From Clostridia bacterium (GTDB lineage Bacteria; Bacillota; Clostridia; Oscillospirales; CAG-272), in NCBI GenBank assembly GCA_017455905.1, contig JAFTLQ010000006.1, positions 1 through 64,000 on the forward strand: a stretch of DNA of 64,000 nt, written 5' to 3'. The notes under the pieces were generated by a model. The model was not told the origin of the DNA, did no database searches, and was given only the letters and a program-made list of their open reading frames with translations. Every line of letters starts with the position of its first letter. Position 1 is the stretch's first letter. A program made the position numbers and the translations under genes. This document shows positions 43,061-50,906 of this stretch, in pieces.

Positions 43061-43167
43061 GTCAAAAGGGAGTAGTACTTGTCTTACAGGCAAGTGCATC
43101 GGCCGTCAACACAGCCTTCATGAGAGCTCGGACGATGCAGAATCGAAAGATTGTACAAGACTTTTAC
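43061..43167 (+). ncRNA. yybP-ykoY manganese riboswitch
   Basis: The 5' strand AAAAGGGAGTAG matches the family's conserved (A)AAGGGGAGUAG, and GTCAACAC matches the conserved second strand. The 3' strand CAAGACTTTTAC closes P1 against AAAAG. Between them lie ACTTG/CAAGT, GCATCG/CGATGC and AATC/GATT hairpins. The P1 3' strand is also the first arm of the following terminator, so metal binding should favour read-through. In this family Mn2+ binds between the two conserved loops; the call is from motif order, not a covariance search. Confidence 0.8.
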
Positions 43168-43195
43168 TGTAACAGTACGGTAAAGGTCTTTTTTT
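43158..43195 (+). terminator. Riboswitch expression-platform terminator
   Basis: AGACTTTTACTGT and a matching ACGGTAAAGGTCT-type arm form a stem with wobble pairs and a seven-T run. It overlaps the 3' strand of riboswitch P1, so the two folds are mutually exclusive. Confidence 0.87.
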
Positions 43196-43296
43196 CATAA
43201 AATGAAAAGGACTTGACCGTTTGACAGCGAGCACGCGGTGCACACGCGTGTTCAAGGAACAAAACAAAAAACAAATTTTTTTAGGAGGACTTAGTT
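43196..43296. other. Leader between riboswitch and flotillin gene
   Basis: About 100 nt without a gene; it ends with the AGGAGG ribosome site before ATG 43297. Confidence 0.6.
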
Positions 43297-44703
43297 ATGC
43301 CAGGTCTTATTATTGCGGCCGCTGTCGTGGTGGCTCTCCTTGTTTTGCTCGTTATTGCGGGCTATATGAAAGCGCCCCCGGATACCGCATTCATCATTTC
43401 CGGTCCCTTGAAGCGCCGCGTGCTGATCGGTAAAGCCGGTTGGCGTATGCCCTTTATCACCCGTGTCGACCGTCTGTCGCTGCGCGTTATGCAGGTCGAC
43501 GTCAAAACGAGTGAGGCCGTTCCCACCAACGAGTTCATCAACGTAACCGTTGACGGTGTCGCAAATATCAAGGTGTCGAGCGATACGGAGTGTCTCAATA
43601 AGGCAGCCGAGGCGCTGCTTGGTATGAGCCGCGTCGAGCTGATCAGCATGGTCACCCAGGTGCTGGAGGGTAATATGCGTGAGATCGTCGGCTCCGTCGG
43701 CCTGAAGGAAATGGTACAGGACCGCCAGGGTGTTGCCAAGAAGATCACCGAAAACGTCGTGCCTGATATGCGCAAGCTTGGTATCGAGGTCGTCAACTTC
43801 AACATCCAGAACTTCAAGGATGCTGCCGGAACGATCGAGAACATGGGTATTGACAACGTTGAGCAGATCCGCAAGAATGCCCAGATCGCCAAGGCGAACG
43901 CCCAGCGCGATATCGCCATCGCTACCTCCAACGCACAGCAGGAGGCCAACGCCGTTAAGGTCGAGGCAGAGAAGAAGATCGCCGAGCAGAATGCCGAGCT
44001 TGCCATCCAGCAGGCCGACATGAAGGTCAAGGCCGATACCAAAAAGGCCGAGGCTGACGCCGCGTACGCCATTCGCGAGCAGGATCAGCGCAAGATCATC
44101 GAGGTCGCCAAGACCGAGGCCGACATCGCTCGCCGCGAGAAGGAAGCCGATCTTGCCGAAAAGGATATTGCCATCCGTGAGCGCGAGTTGGATGCACAGA
44201 TCCGCAAGCAGGCTGATGCAATGAAGTACCAGACCGAGAAGGAGGCTGAGGCCGACCTCATCCGCCGTCAGAAAGAAGCCGAGGCAAAGCTTTACGAGAT
44301 CATCAAGGATGCCGAGGCAGAGAAGGCAAGAGCCGAGGCCGTCCGCTTCGCTATGGAGCAGGAGGCCGAGGGTATCCGTGCCAAGGGCCTTGCTGAGGCA
44401 GAGGCCATCGAAAAGAAGGCCGAAGCACAGAAAAAGATGGGTGAGGCATCCGTTCTTGAGATGTACCTCAACGCCCTACCCGAGGTCGTTAAGAACGCCG
44501 CTATGCCCCTGTCCAAGACCGACAAGATCGTTATGTACGGCGACGGCAATTCGACCAAGGTCGTCCGTGACGTGATGACCAGCGCCAACCAGATCATGGA
44601 GGGCGTCAAGGAATCCACCGGTATTGATCTCGGCTCGCTTCTGGCAGGCTTCGCTGTCGGTAAGACGACGAACAAGCCGAGCGACGAAAGCACCGCCGAA
44701 TAA
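43297..44703 (+). CDS. Flotillin-family SPFH/Band 7 membrane scaffold protein
   Basis: Flotillins organise membrane microdomains. The 468-aa protein has one N-terminal membrane helix (residues 2-22), an SPFH domain (about 25-200; PPDTAFIISGPLKRRVLIGKAGWRMPFI) and a long Ala/Glu/Lys coiled coil (about 205-400) typical of YuaG/FloT-like proteins. The tail is short and polar. It stands alone with its own terminator and no NfeD-type partner. A manganese riboswitch in its leader is unexpected for this family. Confidence 0.92.
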   Translation: MPGLIIAAAVVVALLVLLVIAGYMKAPPDTAFIISGPLKRRVLIGKAGWRMPFITRVDRLSLRVMQVDVKTSEAVPTNEFINVTVDGVANIKVSSDTECLNKAAEALLGMSRVELISMVTQVLEGNMREIVGSVGLKEMVQDRQGVAKKITENVVPDMRKLGIEVVNFNIQNFKDAAGTIENMGIDNVEQIRKNAQIAKANAQRDIAIATSNAQQEANAVKVEAEKKIAEQNAELAIQQADMKVKADTKKAEADAAYAIREQDQRKIIEVAKTEADIARREKEADLAEKDIAIRERELDAQIRKQADAMKYQTEKEAEADLIRRQKEAEAKLYEIIKDAEAEKARAEAVRFAMEQEAEGIRAKGLAEAEAIEKKAEAQKKMGEASVLEMYLNALPEVVKNAAMPLSKTDKIVMYGDGNSTKVVRDVMTSANQIMEGVKESTGIDLGSLLAGFAVGKTTNKPSDESTAE

Positions 44704-44725
44704 CGGCCATTTTCCAACAAACAAG

Positions 44726-44761
44726 AAGGACAGAGAACCTTGCGTTCTCTGTCCTTTTTTG
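44726..44761 (+). terminator. Flotillin gene terminator
   Basis: GGACAGAGAAC and GTTCTCTGTCC with a 5-nt loop and a six-T run. Confidence 0.93.
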
Positions 44762-44778
44762 TCCTATTTGACAAGCGA

Positions 44779-45726
44779 TCAAAAGCTTAGACGTACGATG
44801 TGGCGGGCGTTAAAGAATTTACCGAAGATGTACTTGTTGGAGGCACTTTCGGTGAGGGTGATCACGGTGCCGTCGTAGTAGTCAAGATCCTCGCCCATGG
44901 CGGGGCCGTGGATCTCGTCGACGACCTTGTCGAGATAGTAGACGGGGGCGCCGTCGAGGGTCGTTTGGGCATCCGTTGCCTCGTCGGCGTTATATACGTA
45001 ATACACCGTATCGGAGAGGCCGTAGGAGGTCGACAGGATGATCTTGCCGTCGGGGGTGAAGCACATGCCCTGGACGCTGTTGCGAATGGAATAGACCTTG
45101 AGAGGGGTCGACAGGTCGCTCAGCGCGTACTGCGTGCAGATGGCGTAGTGCATGCCCTCGGCGCTGTCGTATTCATGTCCCTCGATGGTGTACTTTCCTC
45201 CGTCGTGAAATTCACCGACGTACAGATACGTGTCGTCGGTATAGACGAAGGAGGCGCTGTTGTTGACCTCGATGCCATCACCGACGTCCAGCGTGTCGCC
45301 CTCCTTGGCCGACAGAAGGTCGGTCAGCGACAGCGTAAAGATGCGGCTTCCGTTGGCGATGTAAACGGTGTCGCCCGTCGTGGCAATACCGCCCGCGTGG
45401 CCGGTGAAGCTCTTGTCACCGCGCGAAAGCTCGACGTAATACGACTCATTGTCGGTGGTCGTAACGTAGATACGGGAGGCGGATTTGTCCTTCATGTAGC
45501 CCGACACCAGCAGGACGCCGTGCTCCTCGGCTGCGGCGATGCCCTGGCAGACAAAGCCGTCCGAAAGGCCGGGGTTCTTGCAGAGCGTCTCTTCCATGGC
45601 GTAATAGTCACGGTAGATGGCGAACTTCGCTGCGTTCAGCACGGCAAGGACGAGCAGAACGAGCGCGACGACCGAGGCAAGGATGATGCCGACGATCTTG
45701 GCGGTTACGATACATATGCGATTCAT
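44779..45726 (-). CDS. Membrane-anchored beta-propeller-like protein, unknown function
   Basis: The 315-aa protein has an N-terminal helix (about residues 9-32) then a repetitive extracytoplasmic beta domain with blades such as GIATTGDTVYIANGSRIFTL and GMCFTPDGKIILSTSYG. The YVTTTDNESYYVEL and HAGGIATTGDTVYIANG segments suggest a propeller resembling SMP-30/NHL-type folds. No catalytic residues can be named. Confidence 0.68.
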   Translation of the reverse strand: MNRICIVTAKIVGIILASVVALVLLVLAVLNAAKFAIYRDYYAMEETLCKNPGLSDGFVCQGIAAAEEHGVLLVSGYMKDKSASRIYVTTTDNESYYVELSRGDKSFTGHAGGIATTGDTVYIANGSRIFTLSLTDLLSAKEGDTLDVGDGIEVNNSASFVYTDDTYLYVGEFHDGGKYTIEGHEYDSAEGMHYAICTQYALSDLSTPLKVYSIRNSVQGMCFTPDGKIILSTSYGLSDTVYYVYNADEATDAQTTLDGAPVYYLDKVVDEIHGPAMGEDLDYYDGTVITLTESASNKYIFGKFFNARHIVRLSF

Positions 45727-45803
45727 AGATAAGGCCTTTCTTTGTTAACGATCATGAGGAATATCGTGCTATATGCTTGCAATATGTAAACCATACATAG
45801 CAT

Positions 45804-46361
45804 TTAGACGATAGAGTCGTCGCGATGGCGGTCCGCCCATGCACGCATAAGCAGGGCGAAGAAGCTTTCGCCGCCGGCGGCGCGCAGCGTGGGAAGCTTG
45901 TAATCCTCGCGCATACCGAGCGTGTATACGGTGGTATCCTCCTGCGACCGTGCATGCAGCGCGACGTCCGCCGCCGCGGCCACGGACAGGAGCAGCTGCT
46001 GAAGCTCGGGTGTGGGAAGGGTACGGGTCGGCAGCGTCAACGATAGCTCAAGCGCACCCGGCACATCACACAGGTGCAAATGTATGGGACCGCTATGACA
46101 CAGACGGTCGATCATCAGGCACAAGAGCCTGGCCAGCGCATCGACATGGGAGGCATACAGGCGGTGAAGCTGTCCGCTCACCGTCAGCTCTACCGCACCG
46201 CGGTAGGCCTCGGCAAGAAACCGCTCAAGATCGCGCCGTATCTCCTCGCCCGACAGTAGGGTGGCCGACGTGCCTGCGGCGTTGGGCGCGAGAGGGAAGG
46301 GAACCGATTTCGGTGCCTGCTCCCGTGTCATAGGCGGCGTTCCTTTGGTGTATCGCTTCAT
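45804..46361 (-). CDS. Protein of unknown function downstream of hprK
   Basis: The 185-aa soluble protein has a helical segment (EEIRRDLERFLAEAYRG) and a stretch VDALARLLCLMIDRLCHSGPIHLHLC that recalls the start of a histidine-kinase-like ATPase fold, but ATP-binding boxes are not evident. Start 46361 lies one base after the hprK stop with GGAAG nearby; ATG 46331, behind AAAGGA, is an alternative. It is co-transcribed with hprK. Confidence 0.6.
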   Translation of the reverse strand: MKRYTKGTPPMTREQAPKSVPFPLAPNAAGTSATLLSGEEIRRDLERFLAEAYRGAVELTVSGQLHRLYASHVDALARLLCLMIDRLCHSGPIHLHLCDVPGALELSLTLPTRTLPTPELQQLLLSVAAAADVALHARSQEDTTVYTLGMREDYKLPTLRAAGGESFFALLMRAWADRHRDDSIV

Positions 46362-46362
46362 A

Positions 46363-47295
46363 TTACACGCTTCCGAGCGATTCCATGAGGCGCTTGTTAA
46401 ATTCCTCGGGCGTGTTGTAGCCCATGCGCTTCTGACGGGCGTTCATGGCAGCGACCTCAATAACGACGGACAGGTTACGTCCGGGGGAGACGGGCACGAC
46501 GATGGTGGGCACGCGGATGCCGAGAATGTCGGTATAATGCTCCTCCAGACCCAGGCGGTCGTACATCTTGCCCTGCTGCCACAGCTCCATGGTGATGACG
46601 AGGTCGATTTTTTCGGTCTCCTTGACCGCACCCATACCAAACAGGCGGCGCACGTCCACGATGCCGATGCCGCGCAGCTCAACGTAGTGGCGGATGAGAG
46701 AGGGCGCACGGCCGACGAGGGTGGTGTCGGATACGCGCTTGATCTCAACGGCGTCGTCGGCGATCAGACGGTGACCGCGCTTGATCAGCTCGATGGCCGT
46801 CTCACTCTTACCGATACCGGAGTCGCCGAGGAGCAGGATGCCCTCGCCGTACACCTCGATAAAGACGCCGTGACGCGTGATGCGCGGTCCCAGCTCCACG
46901 TTGAGGTAGGCGATCAGCGCGGCCATAAATTCGGAGGTCTTCACGCTCGTGCGCAGCACGGGAACGGCGTATTCCTCCGCGAGAGCGAGCATTTCGTCGG
47001 AAATGTCGAGAGATGTCGTCACGATGATGCCGACGGGCTTGGCGCGGAACAGGTCCTCCAGACGCGCGTGACGCTCGGCATCGGGCAGCTGCTTGAGGTA
47101 CAGATGCTCCACCTTACCGATGATCTGCAGACGCTCGGGCTCAAAGTGGTCGTAGAAGCCGACCAAGGGAAGTCCCGGGCGGTTGACACCCGCGCAGGAA
47201 ACGAAGATCTGCTCGGGCAGGGTGGGAAGATAAAAGGTTTCAAGAGAAAAACGGTCGATGATGCTCGACATCGCAACGGTATATTGTTCGTTCAT
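46363..47295 (-). CDS. hprK: HPr kinase/phosphorylase
   Basis: This enzyme phosphorylates Ser46 of HPr, controlling carbon catabolite repression in low-GC Gram-positives. The 310-aa protein has an N-terminal domain and a C-terminal kinase with GDSGIGKSETAIEL (P-loop), HRLIADDAVEI and the family signature LRGIGIVDVRRLFG. ATG 47295 follows GGAGG; the upstream in-frame start is rejected. Confidence 0.96.
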   Translation of the reverse strand: MNEQYTVAMSSIIDRFSLETFYLPTLPEQIFVSCAGVNRPGLPLVGFYDHFEPERLQIIGKVEHLYLKQLPDAERHARLEDLFRAKPVGIIVTTSLDISDEMLALAEEYAVPVLRTSVKTSEFMAALIAYLNVELGPRITRHGVFIEVYGEGILLLGDSGIGKSETAIELIKRGHRLIADDAVEIKRVSDTTLVGRAPSLIRHYVELRGIGIVDVRRLFGMGAVKETEKIDLVITMELWQQGKMYDRLGLEEHYTDILGIRVPTIVVPVSPGRNLSVVIEVAAMNARQKRMGYNTPEEFNKRLMESLGSV

Positions 47296-47326
47296 GCGCA
47301 ACCTCCGCTTTGGGCGTTTTTCCTTT

Positions 47327-47355
47327 ATTCTACCACACGCGCGGGGCAATTGCAA
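47327..47355 (-). promoter_or_regulatory. hprK promoter
   Basis: On the minus strand TTGCAA (47355-47350), 17-nt spacer, TAGAAT (47332-47327). Confidence 0.75.
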
Positions 47356-47392
47356 ATGTTTTTAAAAAAAAGTCCTCTTTTTTCCCTTCCGC

Positions 47393-47421
47393 TTGATTTA
47401 TTTACATTTATGTGATACAAT
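47393..47421 (+). promoter_or_regulatory. Promoter of the 47459 lipoprotein
   Basis: TTGATT, 17-nt spacer, TACAAT, divergent from hprK. Confidence 0.78.
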
Positions 47422-47458
47422 AAGAGGCGAAAATGGTAAAAAAGTCTGAGGAAACGAT

Positions 47459-48538
47459 ATGAAACGAATCATCGCCCTGCTTCTATGCGTTGCCTGCCTG
47501 TTTACGGTCATCTCCTGCGGGAGCGCGTATCCCCCCGTCGAGAGCACCGAGGAGGAGCAGCGCACCGTGATGACGCTCACCCTTGAAGGGAAGAGCTACG
47601 AGGTCAAATACGAGCTGTACCGCGCCTTTGCCCTTATGTATCGGGACGAGATGGCGGAGGGCGTCAGCGACCCGTGGAGCGACGATGCGCTGGTCGACGC
47701 GCTGCATGCACGCGTCTGTGAGCAGATCTATGAGATCTATGCGACGCTGGCGCTTTGCGAGACGGTGGGCATCGACCTCTACGATAAAGAGACCGACGAT
47801 ACCGTCGAGGAATACATCCGCTTGAGCATTGAGGGGGATGACTACTTTGAGGGTCTCGGCTCGTACGACGCGTACCTTGCCGCGCTCAAGGAGGATTATC
47901 TCAACTATGCCGTCGCCGATCTGCTGTACCGCTACAGCATCGGTCAGGATGCGCTGTATACGTATTATATGGGAACGTATGATTACATTACCGACACGTA
48001 TAAGGACAGCGCCTTGACCGTGACCGACGAAAAGGTCAACGTTTTTTACGCCGCCGACGATACGGCACGCGTCATGCTCATCTATCTGTCGCATCAGGTC
48101 TACTCCGATGCCGAGGCACGTCTCACGCGCTCCACGCTCCTTGCCGAGCTGGGAGACGGCGGCGAGGCCGCCATGGCCGATTGGCTGCTCCGCCATACGG
48201 CGACGTCCGAGCAGATCACCCGCGGCGAGATCCTCTCGCCGTACACCCTTGACGATCTCGTCTACGCCGACGTCACCGAGGCAGCACTCGCTCTCGGGGT
48301 CGGTGAAATGAGCGAGCTGATTCCCGTGTCGGGCGACGACGTCTACGGCTACTACCTCGTCTACCGTATGGATAAGCCGGCCTCGTACCTTGAGGACAAC
48401 CGCTCCGACGTACGCGATACCTACCTCCTGCACGAGATTGGCAAGATCTTTTCGAGCACAAAGGACGCCCTGCGCGACAGCCGCACCGACGCCCCCCTGC
48501 TTGCCACGCTGGACATCGCCACCATGTCGATGGATTGA
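47459..48538 (+). CDS. Lipoprotein, SurA/PpiC-like foldase candidate
   Basis: The 359-aa protein has a signal peptide with lipobox VISC (Cys20), then a SurA-N-like helical domain (VKYELYRAFALMYRDEMAEG) and a parvulin-like C-terminal region (ARVMLIYLSHQVYSDAEAR, GEMSELIPVSGDDVYGYYLVYRMD). This order resembles PrsA-type extracellular foldases. It shares general layout with the 29542 protein. Divergent from hprK; the fold is inferred by eye. Confidence 0.7.
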   Translation: MKRIIALLLCVACLFTVISCGSAYPPVESTEEEQRTVMTLTLEGKSYEVKYELYRAFALMYRDEMAEGVSDPWSDDALVDALHARVCEQIYEIYATLALCETVGIDLYDKETDDTVEEYIRLSIEGDDYFEGLGSYDAYLAALKEDYLNYAVADLLYRYSIGQDALYTYYMGTYDYITDTYKDSALTVTDEKVNVFYAADDTARVMLIYLSHQVYSDAEARLTRSTLLAELGDGGEAAMADWLLRHTATSEQITRGEILSPYTLDDLVYADVTEAALALGVGEMSELIPVSGDDVYGYYLVYRMDKPASYLEDNRSDVRDTYLLHEIGKIFSSTKDALRDSRTDAPLLATLDIATMSMD

Positions 48539-48547
48539 CGTCCCCAC

Positions 48548-48574
48548 CCACCGAGCGGCGCGGCCGCTCGGTGG
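48548..48574 (+). terminator. GC-rich hairpin after the lipoprotein gene
   Basis: CCACCGAGCGG and CCGCTCGGTGG form an 11-bp stem with a 5-nt loop; no T-run follows, so termination may be weak and read into the tRNA remnant. Confidence 0.55.
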
Positions 48575-48595
48575 CAAAAGCCCTTCGTTATATGA

Positions 48596-48635
48596 GTCGA
48601 CGTAGCTCAGCCGGACAGAGCAACCGCCTCCTAAG
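48596..48635 (+). pseudogene. tRNA-Arg (CCT) 5' half, interrupted at the anticodon loop
   Basis: Acceptor strand GTCGACG, D arm GCTC/GAGC and anticodon loop CTCCTAA (48628-48634) are present, then sequence turns AT-rich and non-tRNA. Its missing 3' half, with the exactly complementary CGTCGAC and GCCA, lies at 58692-58736. This is the left junction (attL) of the island. Confidence 0.88.
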
Positions 48636-48794
48636 GAAACACTCTATCCGTCATATATCACTAAATATGGTATATAATAGAGCAAATATACACCATATAT
48701 TGTGTTTTGTCAACATAAAAAATCAAATCGGTATAAAAATCGGTATAAATTTTATAATTTTTGTTCCGTTTAATAACTTTCAAAACGTTAAAAT
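48636..48794. other. Left end of the island
   Basis: Gene-free, very AT-rich. It holds a dyad (AATATGGTATAT near 48664 against ATATACACCATATATT, to about 48701) and two GGTATA repeats at 48730 and 48742 that resemble arm-type recombinase sites. Confidence 0.5.
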
Positions 48795-48871
48795 CTTTCC
48801 GTAGCGTAATCGGATAACGCAATCGCCTCCTAAGCGATAGACTGTGGGTTCAATTCCCGCCGGAAAGGCCA
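48795..48871 (+). tRNA. tRNA-Arg (anticodon CCT), element-borne
   Basis: Acceptor CTTTCCG pairs with CGGAAAG, then GCCA. D arm GCGT/ACGC, anticodon stem ATCGC/GCGAT around CTCCTAA gives CCT, T arm GTGGG/CCCGC. It is complete and differs in sequence from the split host tRNA-Arg, so it can replace its decoding role. Confidence 0.9.
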
Positions 48872-48872
48872 A

Positions 48873-48961
48873 AAAGAGATTGTTCGCAAGAGCAATCTCT
48901 TTATTTTTTTGCTTTCCATAGGAATTACTTTTCGGAGGCGTTGCGTTTAGCATTGACTTTT
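48873..48961 (+). repeat. 89-nt direct repeat, copy 1 (terminator plus promoter start)
   Basis: It begins with the hairpin AAAGAGATTG...CAATCTCTTT and ends at the TTGACTTTT -35 region. Copy 2 is at 49397-49485 with only a handful of differences, around the centre. It both ends the tRNA transcript and starts the next gene. Confidence 0.85.
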
Positions 48962-48981
48962 TTATTCTTAACGTGTATAAT
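48953..48981 (+). promoter_or_regulatory. Promoter of the 49005 gene
   Basis: TTGACT, 17-nt spacer, TATAAT; the -35 box lies in the 89-nt repeat. Confidence 0.85.
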
Positions 48982-49004
48982 TGTATTGTAAAGGAGTTGA
49001 TTCT

Positions 49005-49376
49005 ATGAAAAAAATACAAACTATGAATGGTTTATTGAAGGATGTTTTTAATTCTCCAAAGAATTTTATTTTATTTCCATTTGCAATTATCGGTTGTGTG
49101 TTTATTGTTATTTTCTATGTCTGCTGTCCGTTTTATATGCTTGCGGAGTTGTTTGTTAATGAGTTACACTCTATAATCAAAGCAGATGGCGAAAATGATT
49201 CTAACGGCGCACAAGTAGTAAAAAATCTAATCGGGTTTGGCTTTGTTGTTATGTTTAACTTTTTGAGAAGTATTCTTGCTATTTTGCTTGCAATAGGTTA
49301 TTTTATGACATCGGTTGCTTTTACTATATCTTCTATTGGAAAGTTAAAGAATAATCCATTCGCATACTCTATATAA
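49005..49376 (+). CDS. Small membrane protein, unknown function
   Basis: The 123-aa protein has two strongly hydrophobic segments (about residues 25-50 and 75-105) separated by a polar loop with a Cys pair near YVCCPFY. ATG 49005 follows AAAGGAG; an upstream ATG at 48981 is rejected because it overlaps the -10 box. It lies alone between the two 89-nt repeats. Confidence 0.65.
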   Translation: MKKIQTMNGLLKDVFNSPKNFILFPFAIIGCVFIVIFYVCCPFYMLAELFVNELHSIIKADGENDSNGAQVVKNLIGFGFVVMFNFLRSILAILLAIGYFMTSVAFTISSIGKLKNNPFAYSI

Positions 49377-49396
49377 AATACTAATGAAAAAATTAC

Positions 49397-49485
49397 AAAG
49401 AGATTGTTCGCAAGAGCAATCTCTTTATTTTTTTGCTTTCCGTTCGAATAACTTTTCGGAGGCGTTGCGTTTTGCATTGACTTTT
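49397..49485 (+). repeat. 89-nt direct repeat, copy 2
   Basis: It duplicates 48873-48961, again with the AAAGAGATTG hairpin and ending in the TTGACTTTT -35 region. Here the promoter drives the structured RNA unit rather than a protein gene. Confidence 0.85.
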
Positions 49486-49505
49486 CCTTTTGAAAGATTT
49501 ATAAT
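49477..49505 (+). promoter_or_regulatory. Promoter of the 49513 structured RNA
   Basis: TTGACT, 17-nt spacer, TATAAT; the predicted start falls at about 49512, the first base of the RNA's terminal stem. Confidence 0.85.
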
Positions 49506-49512
49506 ATAGGCA

Positions 49513-49711
49513 TACCACATTTCTTTTTCAATTGAATAATAAGTATTGCTCGCTTTTTAATGTTTGCTATGAAGGTATAATTTCGGTAGAATTATACCTA
49601 ATCCGTTTATGATTCCTTTATGGCAAACGTGAGCGAAAAAAGAAGTGTGGTAGCTTGTGAAAGGGTATAATCTGCGGATGCCGCTTTCGCAAGAGGGCGG
49701 CATTCTTATTT
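49513..49711 (+). ncRNA. Candidate structured RNA gene (unclassified)
   Basis: No ORF fits. TACCACATTTCTTTTT at the 5' end pairs with AAAAAGAAGTGTGGTA ending at 49652 (one mismatch). Inside, GCTC...GTTTGC.AT pairs with AT.GCAAAC..GAGC, and the apex is AGGTATAAT/ATTATACCT. A terminator-like stem GATGCCGC/GCGGCATT plus CTTATTTT (49678-49711) follows. A perfect promoter places +1 at the start of the stem. It could be a stand-alone RNA or a long leader of the SLOG-like gene; a MITE is less likely. Confidence 0.6.
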
Positions 49712-49740
49712 TGTGCTAATGAACTAAATACGTGCAATAT

Positions 49741-49792
49741 AAAAGCCGTTGGAAACAAATACTCGTTGTTTTCACGGCTTATTTTGTTTTTT
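49741..49792 (+). terminator. Terminator/attenuator just before the SLOG-like gene
   Basis: AGCCGT/ACGGCT and GGAAACAA/TTGTTTTC stack in one stem, followed by ATTTTGTTTTTT. It ends 17 nt before the ATG at 49809, which suggests attenuation if transcription arrives from upstream. Confidence 0.8.
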
Positions 49793-49808
49793 GGGGATAG
49801 GAAAAGTT

Positions 49809-50345
49809 ATGGAAACTAAATCGTGTTGCTTTATAGGTCATCGAACAATAAGGGATAAAGAAACAATTGAAAAACGATTGATAGAGAAAGTGACAACTCT
49901 GATAAAAGAAGGGGTGGACACCTTTTATTTTGGTAGCCGAAGCCGATTTGATGACTTGGCTTGGGAAGTCGTATCTAAGCTCAAAGAAGAATATCAAGAA
50001 ATTAAAAGAATCTACGTTCGCTCGTCTTACGCTTACATAGATGATTCTTACAAGAATTATTTATTGGAATCTTATGAAGATACATATATGCCCGAAGGTG
50101 TTGAAAATGCAGGGGCTGCTTCTTATGTAGAACGTAATCAAGCTATGATAAATTCAAGTGATGTTTGTGTTTTCTATTATGATGAAAATTATTTGCCGGC
50201 ACGAAGAAAACAATCAAGACGTGCGCTGTCGGATTATCAACCTAAAAGTGGAACAAAAATAGCTTTTGATTACGCTACTAAAAAAGGAAAGAAAATAATA
50301 AATATCGCAAAGGAACAAGATGGCAAAGGCGAAGAAAATAGTTAA
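49809..50345 (+). CDS. SLOG-like (DUF1273-type) nucleotide-binding protein
   Basis: The 178-aa cytosolic protein starts SCCFIGHRTIRDKE, a typical SLOG/DUF1273 opening, and has FYFGSRSRFDDLAWEVV and SSDVCVFYYDENY. SLOG domains bind nucleotides or sugar-nucleotide ligands and often occur in stress or phage-defence loci; ligand unknown here. ATG 49809 follows AGGAAA. Its 3' end overlaps the next gene by 26 nt. Confidence 0.75.
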   Translation: METKSCCFIGHRTIRDKETIEKRLIEKVTTLIKEGVDTFYFGSRSRFDDLAWEVVSKLKEEYQEIKRIYVRSSYAYIDDSYKNYLLESYEDTYMPEGVENAGAASYVERNQAMINSSDVCVFYYDENYLPARRKQSRRALSDYQPKSGTKIAFDYATKKGKKIINIAKEQDGKGEENS

Positions 50346-50763
50346 GCACACATTATTATCTCTTGGCGTTGTAGGTATTATAATTTCACTTTTAATAGGC
50401 TTGGGATTGCTATTTGATAAGAATAATCCAACTTATGAAAGCGTTCCATACACAGTTGAAGAACCGAAAGTATATGTGACCAAATACGGAGATTGTTATC
50501 ATAGTTATGATTGTTCTTATTTGCACTCATCAATGATAGCAAAAGGAAAGGACAAAGCAAGAGAACAAGGATATAGGGCTTGTAGCAAATGTAACGGCGT
50601 TGCAAATGGACTGATAGAGGTAACGTACTATAAACAAGTCAAAAAGGATATGACCAATGACATCATATCAAGTTCGATTATTTGGGGTGTGATTATAGGT
50701 GGAATCACATATACTTTTATCTATAAAAAAATTGCACATAATAAGAACGTAAGAGTCGGATAG
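50320..50763 (+). CDS. Two-helix membrane protein with Cys/His-rich external loop
   Basis: The 147-aa protein has helices at about residues 10-31 and 118-138. Between them lies YGDCYHSYDCSYLHSS and YRACSKCNG, an Ada-like/small metal-binding arrangement in which Cys and His could hold zinc. It overlaps the upstream SLOG-like gene, so the two probably work together. Function unknown. Confidence 0.65.
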   Translation: MAKAKKIVKHTLLSLGVVGIIISLLIGLGLLFDKNNPTYESVPYTVEEPKVYVTKYGDCYHSYDCSYLHSSMIAKGKDKAREQGYRACSKCNGVANGLIEVTYYKQVKKDMTNDIISSSIIWGVIIGGITYTFIYKKIAHNKNVRVG

Positions 50764-50807
50764 GGATATTTCGGCTCTTTTTATTTGTAAACTTTTTTCA
50801 ATAGGGT

Positions 50808-50867
50808 TCAAATGTCCCAACTTTTACCCATTTGACGGTTTACTTTACCCACGATAAGTGTTATAAT
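50808..50867 (+). promoter_or_regulatory. WYL regulator 1 promoter with upstream dyad
   Basis: TTTACT (50839-50844), 17-nt spacer, TATAAT (50862-50867). TCAAATG (50808-50814) and CATTTGA (50829-50835) form a 7-bp inverted repeat just upstream, a possible site for the regulator's own product. Confidence 0.65.
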
Positions 50868-50906
50868 TATATTATGGATTATTATAACAATGAAAGGAGT
50901 TAACTT

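Noticed and set aside
48627-48840. CTCCTAA matches as simple chance heptamers
   Set aside because: Rejected as chance because each lies in a tRNA anticodon loop position with the correct T arm or acceptor arm around it.
49513-49652. Structured unit considered as 6S RNA
   Set aside because: Length and long-hairpin shape are roughly similar, but the apex is a separate strong hairpin and no central bubble with the expected symmetry is seen; left unclassified.
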